Positions 1 to 7,093 of a stretch of 26,607 nucleotides of DNA are shown one piece after another. Source of the stretch: Caryophanales bacterium UBA4100 (GTDB lineage Bacteria > Bacillota > Bacilli > Paenibacillales > UBA4045). The stretch covers positions 6,963 to 33,569 of the forward strand of contig DFXU01000003.1 in the NCBI GenBank assembly GCA_002383285.1, in the 5' to 3' direction. A program made the position numbers and the translations under genes. The notes below the pieces were generated by a model. It did not search any database, was not told where the DNA came from, and saw only the letters and a list, made by a program, of their open reading frames with translations. Position 1 is the stretch's first letter. Each line of letters starts with the position of its first letter.

Positions 1-99
1 ATGTAGAAAGCCACACAAGGTATGAAGAGAATTAACAATTGTCTGTCCTTTTTGATGTGCTTCCATAACGAAGTCAGGCGGATTGACATGACGATTCAT
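1..99 (-). CDS. 5' end of an unidentified gene running off the left edge
   Basis: An open frame starts at an ATG at 99-97 on the minus strand and stays open for 33 codons to the window edge. It begins MNRHVNPPDF. A purine-rich stretch (AAGGAAAGGA) lies about 2-12 bases upstream of the ATG and can act as ribosome binding site. It lies 83 bp downstream of the sugar-binding lipoprotein gene on the same strand, so it may be the next gene of that transcript. The visible residues show no signal peptide or membrane segment and do not look like the start of an ABC sugar permease. I do not recognise the family. Confidence 0.45.
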   Translation of the reverse strand, partial: MNRHVNPPDFVMEAHQKGQTIVNSLHTLCGFLH

Positions 100-120
100 T
101 TTCCTTTCCTTCAATGATGA

Positions 121-154
121 ATGGCACTCAGAAAGTGAATCATCCGAGTGCCAT
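121..154 (-). other. Intercistronic stem-loop downstream of the lipoprotein gene
   Basis: ATGGCACTC at 121-129 and GAGTGCCAT at 146-154 form a perfect 9-bp stem around a 16-nt loop. On the minus strand it lies 28 bases past the stop of the solute-binding lipoprotein gene and ahead of the next start at 99. No U-run follows, so it is more likely an mRNA 3'-end stabilising or processing hairpin than a strong terminator. Such hairpins commonly keep binding-protein mRNA more abundant than downstream genes (inference). Confidence 0.5.
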
Positions 155-182
155 TATCACTATATTGGCTATTTAATTTAGC

Positions 183-1802
183 TTAGTTTGCAGCATCAAA
201 ACGTTTTTGAGCAGCGTTATATATTTCAGCAATCTTGCTTGCGCCAAGCTTCTCTGCGTTTACCTTCCATTCTTCCCATTGTACGTCCCCGAAGCTCTTA
301 TCAAGGACATACTTTGTATTGAATTCTTCGGCTGCCTTCTGAAGTGTAATTTGTAATTCTGCGATTGCCGCAGTTTCATCATCTGTAAAGTTCAGAACCG
401 GATCAAGTGGTTCAAAGCTATTAGCAGCGAGCATTTTGTCTTGTGCTTCTTGTTCTTTCTCTGTGAAGTTGTAGTACACGCTACGTCGGTCTGGGTTAAG
501 GTACATACCTTCAAGCCACATACCATATTCGTTTTCTAAAGCTTTAATATCAACTAATGGTAAATCGGATAATTCTGGATATACAGGTTTTCCGTCAGCA
601 TCGAATTCGAATGTTTCTCCTTCAACACCTAAGGTTACTAATGCAGCACCAGATGGGCTTGTGAGGTAATCAAGCAGCTTTAATGCCACTTCCTTATTCT
701 CATTATTAGCAACAGTTATACTCCAGTTTGCATCAACCTTCGGAAGCGTTCTGATGTTGCCTGTTGGACCAACTGGATTCGCATAACGAAGATCAAATTC
801 TGGATTTGTTGCACTCACTTGATTGTAGAACAAATCTAAACGGCCAATCCAATCGTAGGTAACGAAGGATTTGTCTGTTGTCATCTTGGAGGTCCAAGAA
901 TCTGAAGTAGCTGTAATGAATTCTGGATCAATTAATTGTTCATTATACAATTTCTTCATGAAATCCAGCATTTCTTTATTCTCTGGTTGTACGGTTGCAA
1001 ACTTCCATGATTTTGCTGCTTCATCATAATAGGTAGGATATTGCGTTCCACCAATTCCCCATCCATATGCATAGTCTCTGAAGATATTAACGACCGTCTT
1101 AGAAGCTAATGGATACGAATCTGGATAAATTTCTTTCAACTTAACTAACGCTTGATAGAATTCTTCTGTATTTGTCCATTCTTTAATACCATTCTTATCG
1201 AAGATATCTTTTCTGTACATAAATCCGTGATTTACATCACGATTCATATTGTATATAGGCCATGCATACAGCTTACCTTGCTCATCGCCATATGATTTGA
1301 TAACCCAATCATTCTCTTCCATATAAAGCTTCTTGAAGTTTGGAAGCATATCCGCGTAATCATTGATTGCGACTACAGCACCCTGCTGGCCCAGCTTCTT
1401 CAATTCCGCAGGTTTAAGACCATGGAAGATATCTGGCAGCTTACCAGATGCCATCTTAACTCTTAGCTTATCCTGGAATGTTGCTGAAGGATTAGCTTGG
1501 ATATCAAGTGTAATACCTGTACGCTTTTCAATTTCTTTTACAATCATCTTATCATTTGCTGGATTGTCACTTACAAGCATCCAAGTGATGGTTGTAGGCT
1601 TATCTACCAATGGAAGCGTTAATCCACCAGTATCACCATATTCATTATTAGGCTCTGTCGGAGTTTCTGCAGGTGTTTCTGCAGGTGTTTCTACTGGTGC
1701 TGGTTCATTAATGTTGTTCGCAGCATTGTTATTGTTCGAACCACAAGCCGCCAAGACTAGAAACGATAGAATCAAGATAATACTAAGCAGTTTTTTCGAC
1801 AT
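183..1802 (-). CDS. Extracellular solute-binding lipoprotein, LplA/sugar ABC type
   Basis: This 539-residue protein is a membrane-anchored binding protein of a carbohydrate ABC transporter. Residues 1-20 form a lipoprotein signal ending in the lipobox VLAAC, so Cys20 should be lipidated. A low-complexity linker rich in Asn, then Pro/Glu/Thr with repeated ETPA units, spans about residues 21-55, and the type-2 periplasmic-binding fold follows with the LplA-like 'KLPDIF' segment. I place the start at 1802 (MSKKLL), not at the in-frame ATG at 1826, because GGGGAGGA at 1812-1819 sits 9 bases before 1802 and would lie inside the longer frame. No permease gene is in the window; it could lie to the left or elsewhere. 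A cre-like site and a large inverted repeat lie upstream. The ligand is unknown, probably an oligosaccharide. Confidence 0.93.
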   Translation of the reverse strand: MSKKLLSIILILSFLVLAACGSNNNNAANNINEPAPVETPAETPAETPTEPNNEYGDTGGLTLPLVDKPTTITWMLVSDNPANDKMIVKEIEKRTGITLDIQANPSATFQDKLRVKMASGKLPDIFHGLKPAELKKLGQQGAVVAINDYADMLPNFKKLYMEENDWVIKSYGDEQGKLYAWPIYNMNRDVNHGFMYRKDIFDKNGIKEWTNTEEFYQALVKLKEIYPDSYPLASKTVVNIFRDYAYGWGIGGTQYPTYYDEAAKSWKFATVQPENKEMLDFMKKLYNEQLIDPEFITATSDSWTSKMTTDKSFVTYDWIGRLDLFYNQVSATNPEFDLRYANPVGPTGNIRTLPKVDANWSITVANNENKEVALKLLDYLTSPSGAALVTLGVEGETFEFDADGKPVYPELSDLPLVDIKALENEYGMWLEGMYLNPDRRSVYYNFTEKEQEAQDKMLAANSFEPLDPVLNFTDDETAAIAELQITLQKAAEEFNTKYVLDKSFGDVQWEEWKVNAEKLGASKIAEIYNAAQKRFDAAN

Positions 1803-1901
1803 CTTTTTATTTCCTCCCCATTTCAAATGATAAATTTCTACCTCATGGCCAAATGCGATAAGGCTTAATCATATTCTGTAGCAAATGTTAATGGCTCGTA
1901 A

Positions 1902-1915
1902 AGAGAGCGTTTTCA
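1902..1915 (-). promoter_or_regulatory. cre-like catabolite-responsive site (CcpA)
   Basis: On the minus strand 1915-1902 reads TGAAAACGCTCTCT, which matches the cre consensus TGWAANCGNTNWCA at all but the last base. It lies about 100 bp upstream of the lipoprotein start at 1802, a usual place for CcpA control. I could not identify a convincing -35/-10 pair nearby, so whether it overlaps the promoter is not known. Confidence 0.55.
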
Positions 1916-1948
1916 GCGGCTTGATTTTTACGTTTCTGTTCTCTCTAG

Positions 1949-1989
1949 ATACGGTCAAAACCTTTCACTATCAAGGGTTTTGACCGTAT
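1949..1989. promoter_or_regulatory. 14-bp perfect inverted repeat, operator or hairpin
   Basis: ATACGGTCAAAACC at 1949-1962 is repeated in inverse at 1976-1989 with a 13-nt spacer. It sits 34 bp beyond the cre-like site and about 150 bp upstream of the lipoprotein start. Neither strand shows a U-run right after the stem, so an intrinsic terminator is unlikely. It may be an operator for a sugar regulator or an RNA structure at the end of the small upstream open frame. Function is inference. Confidence 0.45.
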
Positions 1990-2065
1990 GGATTATAATC
2001 AAGAGGTGGAAAATGATCAAGTATGTGCTTCATTCTATACTCGTCTTACTCTCTAAACTATCGTC

Positions 2066-2224
2066 TTAGCTTGAAACCATTACTTTAATTACATATTCCT
2101 TCGAATCAGGTAGTCCCTTCAACAACATAGAGTAGCTGTCACCTGACACAATGATATCTTTATTCTTAGCTAGCTTCCAGTACTGATTCCCATTCGATTT
2201 GAGGAAACTATTTCCGTTACTCAT
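2066..2224 (-). pseudogene. Probable C-terminal remnant of a lost gene (52 codons)
   Basis: A minus-strand frame from ATG at 2224 to TAA at 2066 encodes 52 residues. From residue 9 on (KSNGNQYWKLAK... to ...YVIKVMVSS) it has the alternating polar/hydrophobic composition of the end of a beta-sandwich domain and looks like real coding sequence. Its first residues (MSNGNSF) are simply a copy of the interspersed repeat at 2203-2220 read on this strand, and an in-frame TAG lies two codons before the ATG with no good ribosome binding site. I read it as the tail of a decayed gene abutted by a repeat. A genuine small protein is the alternative. No family is recognised. Confidence 0.4.
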
Positions 2225-2390
2225 TTTGCTCTATCTGAATTTTGATCAATAGCGGAAGTAGTTTCCGTTACAGGATAGATTCAAACCTAAATCAAGATAT
2301 TAAGAGTGCGTAACGGAACTTTCTTCCATTAAATGATCTATGTTTATACGTTTCATAAATTTACCGGAAATTGTTTCCGCTAGTACGAGT
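2203..2390. repeat. Cluster of four short palindromic interspersed repeats
   Basis: Four related elements of about 18 bp occur in the gap between the lipoprotein and DUF4838 genes: GGAAACTATTTCCGTTAC (2203-2220), CGGAAGTAGTTTCCGTTAC (2253-2271), the inverted GTAACGGAACTTTCTTCC (2310-2327) and CGGAAATTGTTTCCGCTAG (2365-2383), the last followed by TACGAG. Each contains a GGAA...TTCC half palindrome. Similar words occur at 16137-16173 and 17139-17149. The gap 1803-2432 otherwise holds only the remnant, the cre-like site and the inverted repeat described separately. Spacing is irregular, unlike a CRISPR array. Confidence 0.6.
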
Positions 2391-2432
2391 TATAGATATA
2401 AGCTCCTGAGTTAAGTGCATACTCAGTTTTAT

Positions 2433-4097
2433 CTATTGCACAAGCCAACGTTGATAGAGCATTTCCGAGTAATCGATAATATGCTGTGCATATAAGAAAG
2501 GCTTACTATTTGGAGTGAGTTCGGATTGTTGTGATAGGAAAGCCCGAATGCAGCTTATGATATCTGCCAGTGCTGCTACAATCTTCTCCTTCTGCTCTAA
2601 ACTTGCTCTTGCATTCTCATCAACTACTCTTGCTGGGAATAGGGGGATATTCCAGTAAGTCATACCCGCTAGCTTCGCTTCAATCACTTCGAACAGAGCT
2701 TTAACCTGCGCTCTCTCAGTATCGGGGTAATGAGCGTAATAATCGTTCAAGATCTCCACTAGATCGTTACTCCACATCGCCCTACAGAATACAAAGCTGT
2801 TGAAACCATGCACCCATTTCCACGGGTAGGGGTCTGGTCCACGATACGGAACGACTAAATTGACCATCCCGAATATATCGTGCGCTTCATAATAAGCTAC
2901 GTCCTTTAAGATCCGTTGCGGTAGAAACGGGAACAGGTTCGTGAGCATGTAATGATCGCTGTAATATTCGAAGATAGTCAGCTTGCATTCAGTTTGTTTA
3001 AGCTCACATGTCCAATCCTCGAATGCTGCTCTCGCTCTATGATCACTTTCATGCGGAGTATCCTCATAGCCATATTGATAATCACGCCCCCAGTATGCGA
3101 ATAACGTATCGACGTCGGTCGAGGGTTTCGTCTCACACTCGAGCATATTCCACGCTAAACCCGCATTATAGGCAATATGCTCTACTGCTACCTCAAGCTT
3201 GTTATCATGTAGGTAAGCATGTAGCCGCTCCGTAAATTGTATGTAATGCGTAAGGAAACCTGCTGTTTGCCGATCTGCAATATCCTCAGGCCACAGTGAA
3301 ATCCGAGTTAAATTAGGTACATTACGGCAATATGCTGCTATATCCTGTAGCAACGGGGCTTGCCATTCGTTATCTTGAAAATTCAATTGTGCCTTAGCTG
3401 TATAAGGGTGATCCGCTTCAATAATTGGTGTGTTATTCTCCTTGTTTAATAAGAACTTCATACTGTGACCACCTAGCGTTACCATGATTCCGCGCTTTGT
3501 AATCTCAGATGCAATTATTCCCCCAACTAGATCCCAGAGGATAAAGGTGAAGAAAATCTCGTTAATCTTATTCTTAGCTAGCCAATCTAACATTGCGATT
3601 AAGTATGGCGGGTCGTTGATCGTCTCGATAACGAAACCCCTTCGTTCCATTCGCGGAGCATACCAGCGAATTTGCTCCATAGTAGAATTAGAATTACTTA
3701 GAGATTGGTGATTAGCGAATGATTCTGTATGAGCAATAGCAGGTTCAGCGACTGGATATACGGCATGAAGTCCCCATGCCTCTTGGGCATATTGATAAAC
3801 AGCGTACAAAGCTGCACGCTCTGATTTTCCTGCTAGTGCAACCATGTCCTCCGTCTCAATAATGACAAACTCATCTGAATAGCTCGAGCCTGAGCTTGAA
3901 CCCGAAACCTTCCATTCGAATCCAATATTCTCTGGGAGTAATTGTGAACGGCAAGCCTTCAGCTCCTCCCATGTTCCAATCCATACATTATCGAACCGCT
4001 TATTCATGTTCACTCCGGAGATTTTTAGTAGTCTGCTCCATTCTTCACCTGCAAAGGAAAGCACTGAATGATGATTTGAAACCGTTAGTTTAGCCAT
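2433..4097 (-). CDS. DUF4838 / GH20-like carbohydrate-active protein
   Basis: This protein of about 554 residues resembles DUF4838 proteins, which pair an alpha-glucuronidase/hexosaminidase-like N-terminal domain with a TIM-barrel of GH20/GH67 type. Supporting features are the N-terminal segment with SERAALYAVYQYAQE followed by WGLHAVYP near residues 90-115, then RRGFVIETINDPPY leading into the barrel, LWPEDIAD mid-way, and the aromatic-rich FEYYSDHYMLTNLFP and GPDPYPWKW stretches. There is no signal peptide, so it acts in the cytoplasm. I prefer the ATG at 4097 (MAKLTVS) to the one at 4103, because the AAGGGG motif is 9 bases before 4097 but only 3 before 4103. It follows the FAD oxidoreductase gene by about 20 bp and is surely co-transcribed. 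Whether it hydrolyses a glycoside is unproven; members are poorly characterised. Confidence 0.8.
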   Translation of the reverse strand: MAKLTVSNHHSVLSFAGEEWSRLLKISGVNMNKRFDNVWIGTWEELKACRSQLLPENIGFEWKVSGSSSGSSYSDEFVIIETEDMVALAGKSERAALYAVYQYAQEAWGLHAVYPVAEPAIAHTESFANHQSLSNSNSTMEQIRWYAPRMERRGFVIETINDPPYLIAMLDWLAKNKINEIFFTFILWDLVGGIIASEITKRGIMVTLGGHSMKFLLNKENNTPIIEADHPYTAKAQLNFQDNEWQAPLLQDIAAYCRNVPNLTRISLWPEDIADRQTAGFLTHYIQFTERLHAYLHDNKLEVAVEHIAYNAGLAWNMLECETKPSTDVDTLFAYWGRDYQYGYEDTPHESDHRARAAFEDWTCELKQTECKLTIFEYYSDHYMLTNLFPFLPQRILKDVAYYEAHDIFGMVNLVVPYRGPDPYPWKWVHGFNSFVFCRAMWSNDLVEILNDYYAHYPDTERAQVKALFEVIEAKLAGMTYWNIPLFPARVVDENARASLEQKEKIVAALADIISCIRAFLSQQSELTPNSKPFLYAQHIIDYSEMLYQRWLVQ

Positions 4098-4116
4098 GAA
4101 CATTAGCCCCTTCTAC

Positions 4117-5460
4117 TTAACCTAATTCAGCATTTCCTTCAATTAATCTCGCTTGTAATTCAGAGATGGGAACATCAGCTGTATTGCAGCTGTGCAATAC
4201 AGCCAATGCCGCTGCGGTTCCTGCAGCTTGACCAATCGCCATGCAGCTAGGTGTCAATCGAGTCGTAGCTTGAGCCTCGTGAGTTGTTGAGATGCACCTT
4301 CCAGCCAACAACATATTCGGCGTATGGATTGGAACTATACTGCGATAAGGAATATCGTACGCACCGCCTTCCTTAATAAAATTAGCAGTGACTCCCTTGC
4401 CTTCCGGATTATGAATATCAATCGGATAACCACTTCTTGCAATGACGTCATCGAATCTTCGTCCGTCCAACACATCGGTTCCATTCAGCACATATTTTCC
4501 GATAATCCGCCTTGTCTCCCTCACTCCAATCTGGGTACCGACTGCTGAGACACTTGCTCCTTCAAATCCCGGAATGGACTTCTGGAAGAATGCCTCCAAG
4601 AGTAGCACTTGCTTGCGCCCTTCGATCTCCGCCTTGGTCAGATCCTCACTACTCGTTGCATCGAAGCCTGATACTCGGGATACGTTCACAAGCACCTCGT
4701 CCACATTCGGACCGCTGAAGAATAGAAGACCATCGCGCTGGATAGGGAGACTGGCAGCCTTCCACTGACTGTAGAAGCCCATAACTCCCGTGAGTGGCAG
4801 CAGGTCCAGCTCTGATATCAACGATTTCTCATAGAATTCAGAAGGATTATTCTGCATATAGCGCTTGACCTTGTTCAGATCGACGCCTCTCATGCGAAAT
4901 TTCATAGTCATAGGCTGCGCTTTTCCTTCAATATTGCCCTTCTCCCATGGTGCTCCAGCCATATATGCAATATCACCATCGCCCGTTGCGTCGACATATA
5001 TCTTGGCTTTGAGCTTCGATACACCGCTCTTGTTATAAAGGGTAATACCGCTTATACGATTTCCCTCCGTTAATACATCAATTGCCGCTGTATGAAGCAG
5101 GATATTCACTCCCGCCTCCTCAAGCATATCGCAAGCTAAAACCTTGTACACCTCGGGATGATATGGCGTCAACGTATGAACGAATCCGATGGTATCCCTT
5201 AAGTGACCGGGTGATGCTCCAAGAGACATTAATCTATCTACTATTTCTTGTGCAATCCCCTTTATAACTTGCTCACCGGCTGCCGAGTGAAAGGTCATCC
5301 ACGGGTATACCATCGCAGCTGTCGACATCCCACCGAGAAATCCGTATCGCTCTATAAGAATGGTCTTGGCTCCATTCCTCGCTGCACTGATGGCCGCCGC
5401 AATACCTGCTGGACCTCCACCGAGAACCGCTACATCATATTCCTGCTGTAGATTTCTCAT
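4117..5460 (-). CDS. FAD-dependent oxidoreductase (FAD_oxidored, PF12831 type)
   Basis: The 447-residue protein is a soluble flavoenzyme. Residues 9-39 form the Rossmann dinucleotide site with GGGPAG at 14-19 and the acidic strand-end Glu37 that binds the FAD ribose. The early YGFLGGMSTAAMV stretch, the VDATGDGDIAYMAGAP segment in the middle and the C-terminal LLAGRCISTTHEAQATTR ... MAIGQAAGTAAALA block are typical of the PF12831 group, which is common in polysaccharide-use clusters of Paenibacillus and Bacteroidetes. It heads the minus-strand operon with the DUF4838 gene and is divergent from the GntR-SBP regulator. The start at 5460 has a weak SD (GGGGATGAG, 8-13 bases away) and no better in-frame start exists since a TGA lies four codons upstream. 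Substrate unknown; oxidation of a sugar or a sugar acid is a reasonable guess from context. Confidence 0.88.
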   Translation of the reverse strand: MRNLQQEYDVAVLGGGPAGIAAAISAARNGAKTILIERYGFLGGMSTAAMVYPWMTFHSAAGEQVIKGIAQEIVDRLMSLGASPGHLRDTIGFVHTLTPYHPEVYKVLACDMLEEAGVNILLHTAAIDVLTEGNRISGITLYNKSGVSKLKAKIYVDATGDGDIAYMAGAPWEKGNIEGKAQPMTMKFRMRGVDLNKVKRYMQNNPSEFYEKSLISELDLLPLTGVMGFYSQWKAASLPIQRDGLLFFSGPNVDEVLVNVSRVSGFDATSSEDLTKAEIEGRKQVLLLEAFFQKSIPGFEGASVSAVGTQIGVRETRRIIGKYVLNGTDVLDGRRFDDVIARSGYPIDIHNPEGKGVTANFIKEGGAYDIPYRSIVPIHTPNMLLAGRCISTTHEAQATTRLTPSCMAIGQAAGTAAALAVLHSCNTADVPISELQARLIEGNAELG

Positions 5461-5514
5461 CAGTTTGTCTCATCCCCTATCATTTCCCGTGGTTCTTATC
5501 TGGTTTTCATCCAT

Positions 5515-5566
5515 AGGGTAACAGCAGCTTTGTTTATTTGTCAATCATTTTTGAGAAGTGTATAGT
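5515..5566. promoter_or_regulatory. Divergent promoters with overlapping -35 elements
   Basis: Plus strand: TTGTCA (5538-5543), 17-bp spacer, TATAGT (5561-5566), a near-consensus sigma-A promoter for the GntR-SBP gene. Minus strand: TTGACA (5544-5539), then 18 bp to TACCCT (5520-5515), a good -35 but poor -10, facing the FAD oxidoreductase operon. The two -35 elements share five bases. The plus promoter would start transcription near 5573, which rules out the upstream ATG at 5569 as the regulator's start. Confidence 0.65.
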
Positions 5567-5607
5567 GTATGTATATCCGTATTTATTCTGTATTCAGAGG
5601 GAGTTTC

Positions 5608-7035
5608 ATGGACAATCTACCTAATAAAAGTCGAAAATATTTCCACAATCGCCTAGAGGACTTCTTATCCATATTGCGGGAGGACATCTTTACCGGACAA
5701 TATAAACCAGGTAGCTACTTACCTTCCGAGCTGGAGCTAGGATCCCAATATAGCTTAAGTAAAAATTCAATTCGTAAAGGCCTTGATCAACTGGTTGCAG
5801 AAGGATTAATTGAGAAAATCCCTCGTGTAGGGACACGTGTCCTACAACCACAAGGAGCGGGCTCGGTTACGCTGCGTTTCGGCTATCATTCTACGAATAT
5901 TTCAGAGGCTAAGATTCTTGAGATGATTGACGCTTTTCAGCAGCATTACCCTTATATCAAAATTCAGAGCGTGTCACTACCTTATGATTCTAAGGAGTAT
6001 CATCATACCGTTCTAGAATACATAGATAATGACATGCTTGATGTAATGACCATGAATGTAGTTAATTTCAATTATTTTAGAGAGAACAACCAGCTTCATC
6101 GGTTAGACACGTTTGAGAGCAGCTCATCCATTTATCCCTTCTTGCTGCAGCCCTATACCATTGAGGATAACTTGTATGTACTACCCTTTATTTTTTCACC
6201 TGTTGTGCTGTGTTATAACTTAAAGCATTTTCAGGAATGCGGTATTCCTGAGCCCGACAGCAGTTGGAGCTGGAGAACACTCATTGAAGCGGCCAAGCGG
6301 TTGACGATCAGGGAGGGGAAGCAACATCGATACGGCTTTTATTTCACCCCTCTTGCGTTAAATCGTTGGGTCGTCTTCCTGCTACAGAGCGGAGATAACT
6401 TCAAGAAGGATGACCAAGGGAAGCTTCAGATTTGTCGAAGTAATCTCATGGAAAACCTCGAGCTTTGCTACAATATCATACATAACGAAGGTATATTCCC
6501 TCATATCCTTGCTGAGAATTTGACCGATGCGGAAACCTTATTCCAGTTAGAGAAGGTTTCTATGATCATGACTACCTATTTCCAGCTTAATCAGCTTCAG
6601 GACACCTCGGTTTCGTATGATATCGCACCTTTACCTTATTCTCATCAATCCCGGACATTATTACTATCCATAGGCATGGCAATGAACAAAGCATCCAAAT
6701 CTAGTGAAGCTGCCAGGAAATTCGCGGAGTTTAGTATTTCCTATGATAGGCAAGCGTACATTCGCGATCATACACTTAGTATCCCTACCGTTAAGCAAGT
6801 GGCAGAGCAACGAGCAGAAAGCGTATTCCACCGCCCATTCCGGTTTAATATGCACAAGGAGATAACCTCTACCTATGCACATTACACGGATTTAGGTCTC
6901 AGTCAGCATACACTAAATTTGCTCGGTGCTGAATTGAAATTATACTTCTCGGGCTTAGAGGCTCCAGATGTATTCTGCCAAAAAATTGAGGATCTGATCG
7001 ATCAAGCAAATTTGATTGACGTTACTCACGAATGA
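5608..7035 (+). CDS. GntR-type regulator fused to a solute-binding-protein domain
   Basis: The 475-residue protein joins an N-terminal GntR winged helix (about residues 10-80; YKPGSYLPSELELGSQYSLS and RKGLDQLVAEGLIEKI are the family hallmarks) to a type-1 sugar-binding-protein fold (about residues 88-470; starts VTLRFGYHST, contains LYVLPFIFSP and a GYGF-like RYGFYFTPLALNRW). There is no signal peptide, so the binding fold senses its ligand in the cytoplasm. I choose the ATG at 5608, preceded by AGAGGGAG, rather than 5569, which precedes the expected transcription start. It probably controls the divergent FAD/DUF4838 genes and the MDR-A-B-C genes downstream. The domain pairing is seen in other Paenibacillaceae annotations; the ligand is likely a sugar or oligosaccharide (inference). 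Confidence 0.9.
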   Translation: MDNLPNKSRKYFHNRLEDFLSILREDIFTGQYKPGSYLPSELELGSQYSLSKNSIRKGLDQLVAEGLIEKIPRVGTRVLQPQGAGSVTLRFGYHSTNISEAKILEMIDAFQQHYPYIKIQSVSLPYDSKEYHHTVLEYIDNDMLDVMTMNVVNFNYFRENNQLHRLDTFESSSSIYPFLLQPYTIEDNLYVLPFIFSPVVLCYNLKHFQECGIPEPDSSWSWRTLIEAAKRLTIREGKQHRYGFYFTPLALNRWVVFLLQSGDNFKKDDQGKLQICRSNLMENLELCYNIIHNEGIFPHILAENLTDAETLFQLEKVSMIMTTYFQLNQLQDTSVSYDIAPLPYSHQSRTLLLSIGMAMNKASKSSEAARKFAEFSISYDRQAYIRDHTLSIPTVKQVAEQRAESVFHRPFRFNMHKEITSTYAHYTDLGLSQHTLNLLGAELKLYFSGLEAPDVFCQKIEDLIDQANLIDVTHE

Positions 7036-7046
7036 AGATAATATAG

Positions 7047-7069
7047 GGTATATGAACTAGATATATACC
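7047..7069. promoter_or_regulatory. Inverted repeat before the MDR-A-B-C genes
   Basis: GGTATAT (7047-7053) and ATATACC (7063-7069) form a perfect 7-bp dyad with a 9-bp spacer, in the 58-bp gap between the regulator stop and the dehydrogenase start. It may be a GntR-family operator, or a weak hairpin that attenuates read-through (AGTTATTTTCG follows). A rather similar TATAC-rich word lies at the regulator's own promoter (5560-5578). Confidence 0.35.
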
Positions 7070-7093
7070 AGTTATTTTCGAGAGGTGAATGAA

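Noticed and set aside
1363..1830. Long plus-strand open frame opposite the lipoprotein gene
   Set aside because: It is antisense to a clear binding-protein gene, has no SD and is of low-complexity composition; it is a shadow of the real gene.
2203..2390. Possible CRISPR array
   Set aside because: Units differ from each other, lie in both orientations and have irregular spacing; no cas gene is near.
2406..2426. CTGAGT/ACTCAG hairpin followed by TTTT as a terminator
   Set aside because: The T-run is on the plus strand, where no gene ends; on the minus strand after the DUF4838 gene the stem is only 6 bp with no U-run.
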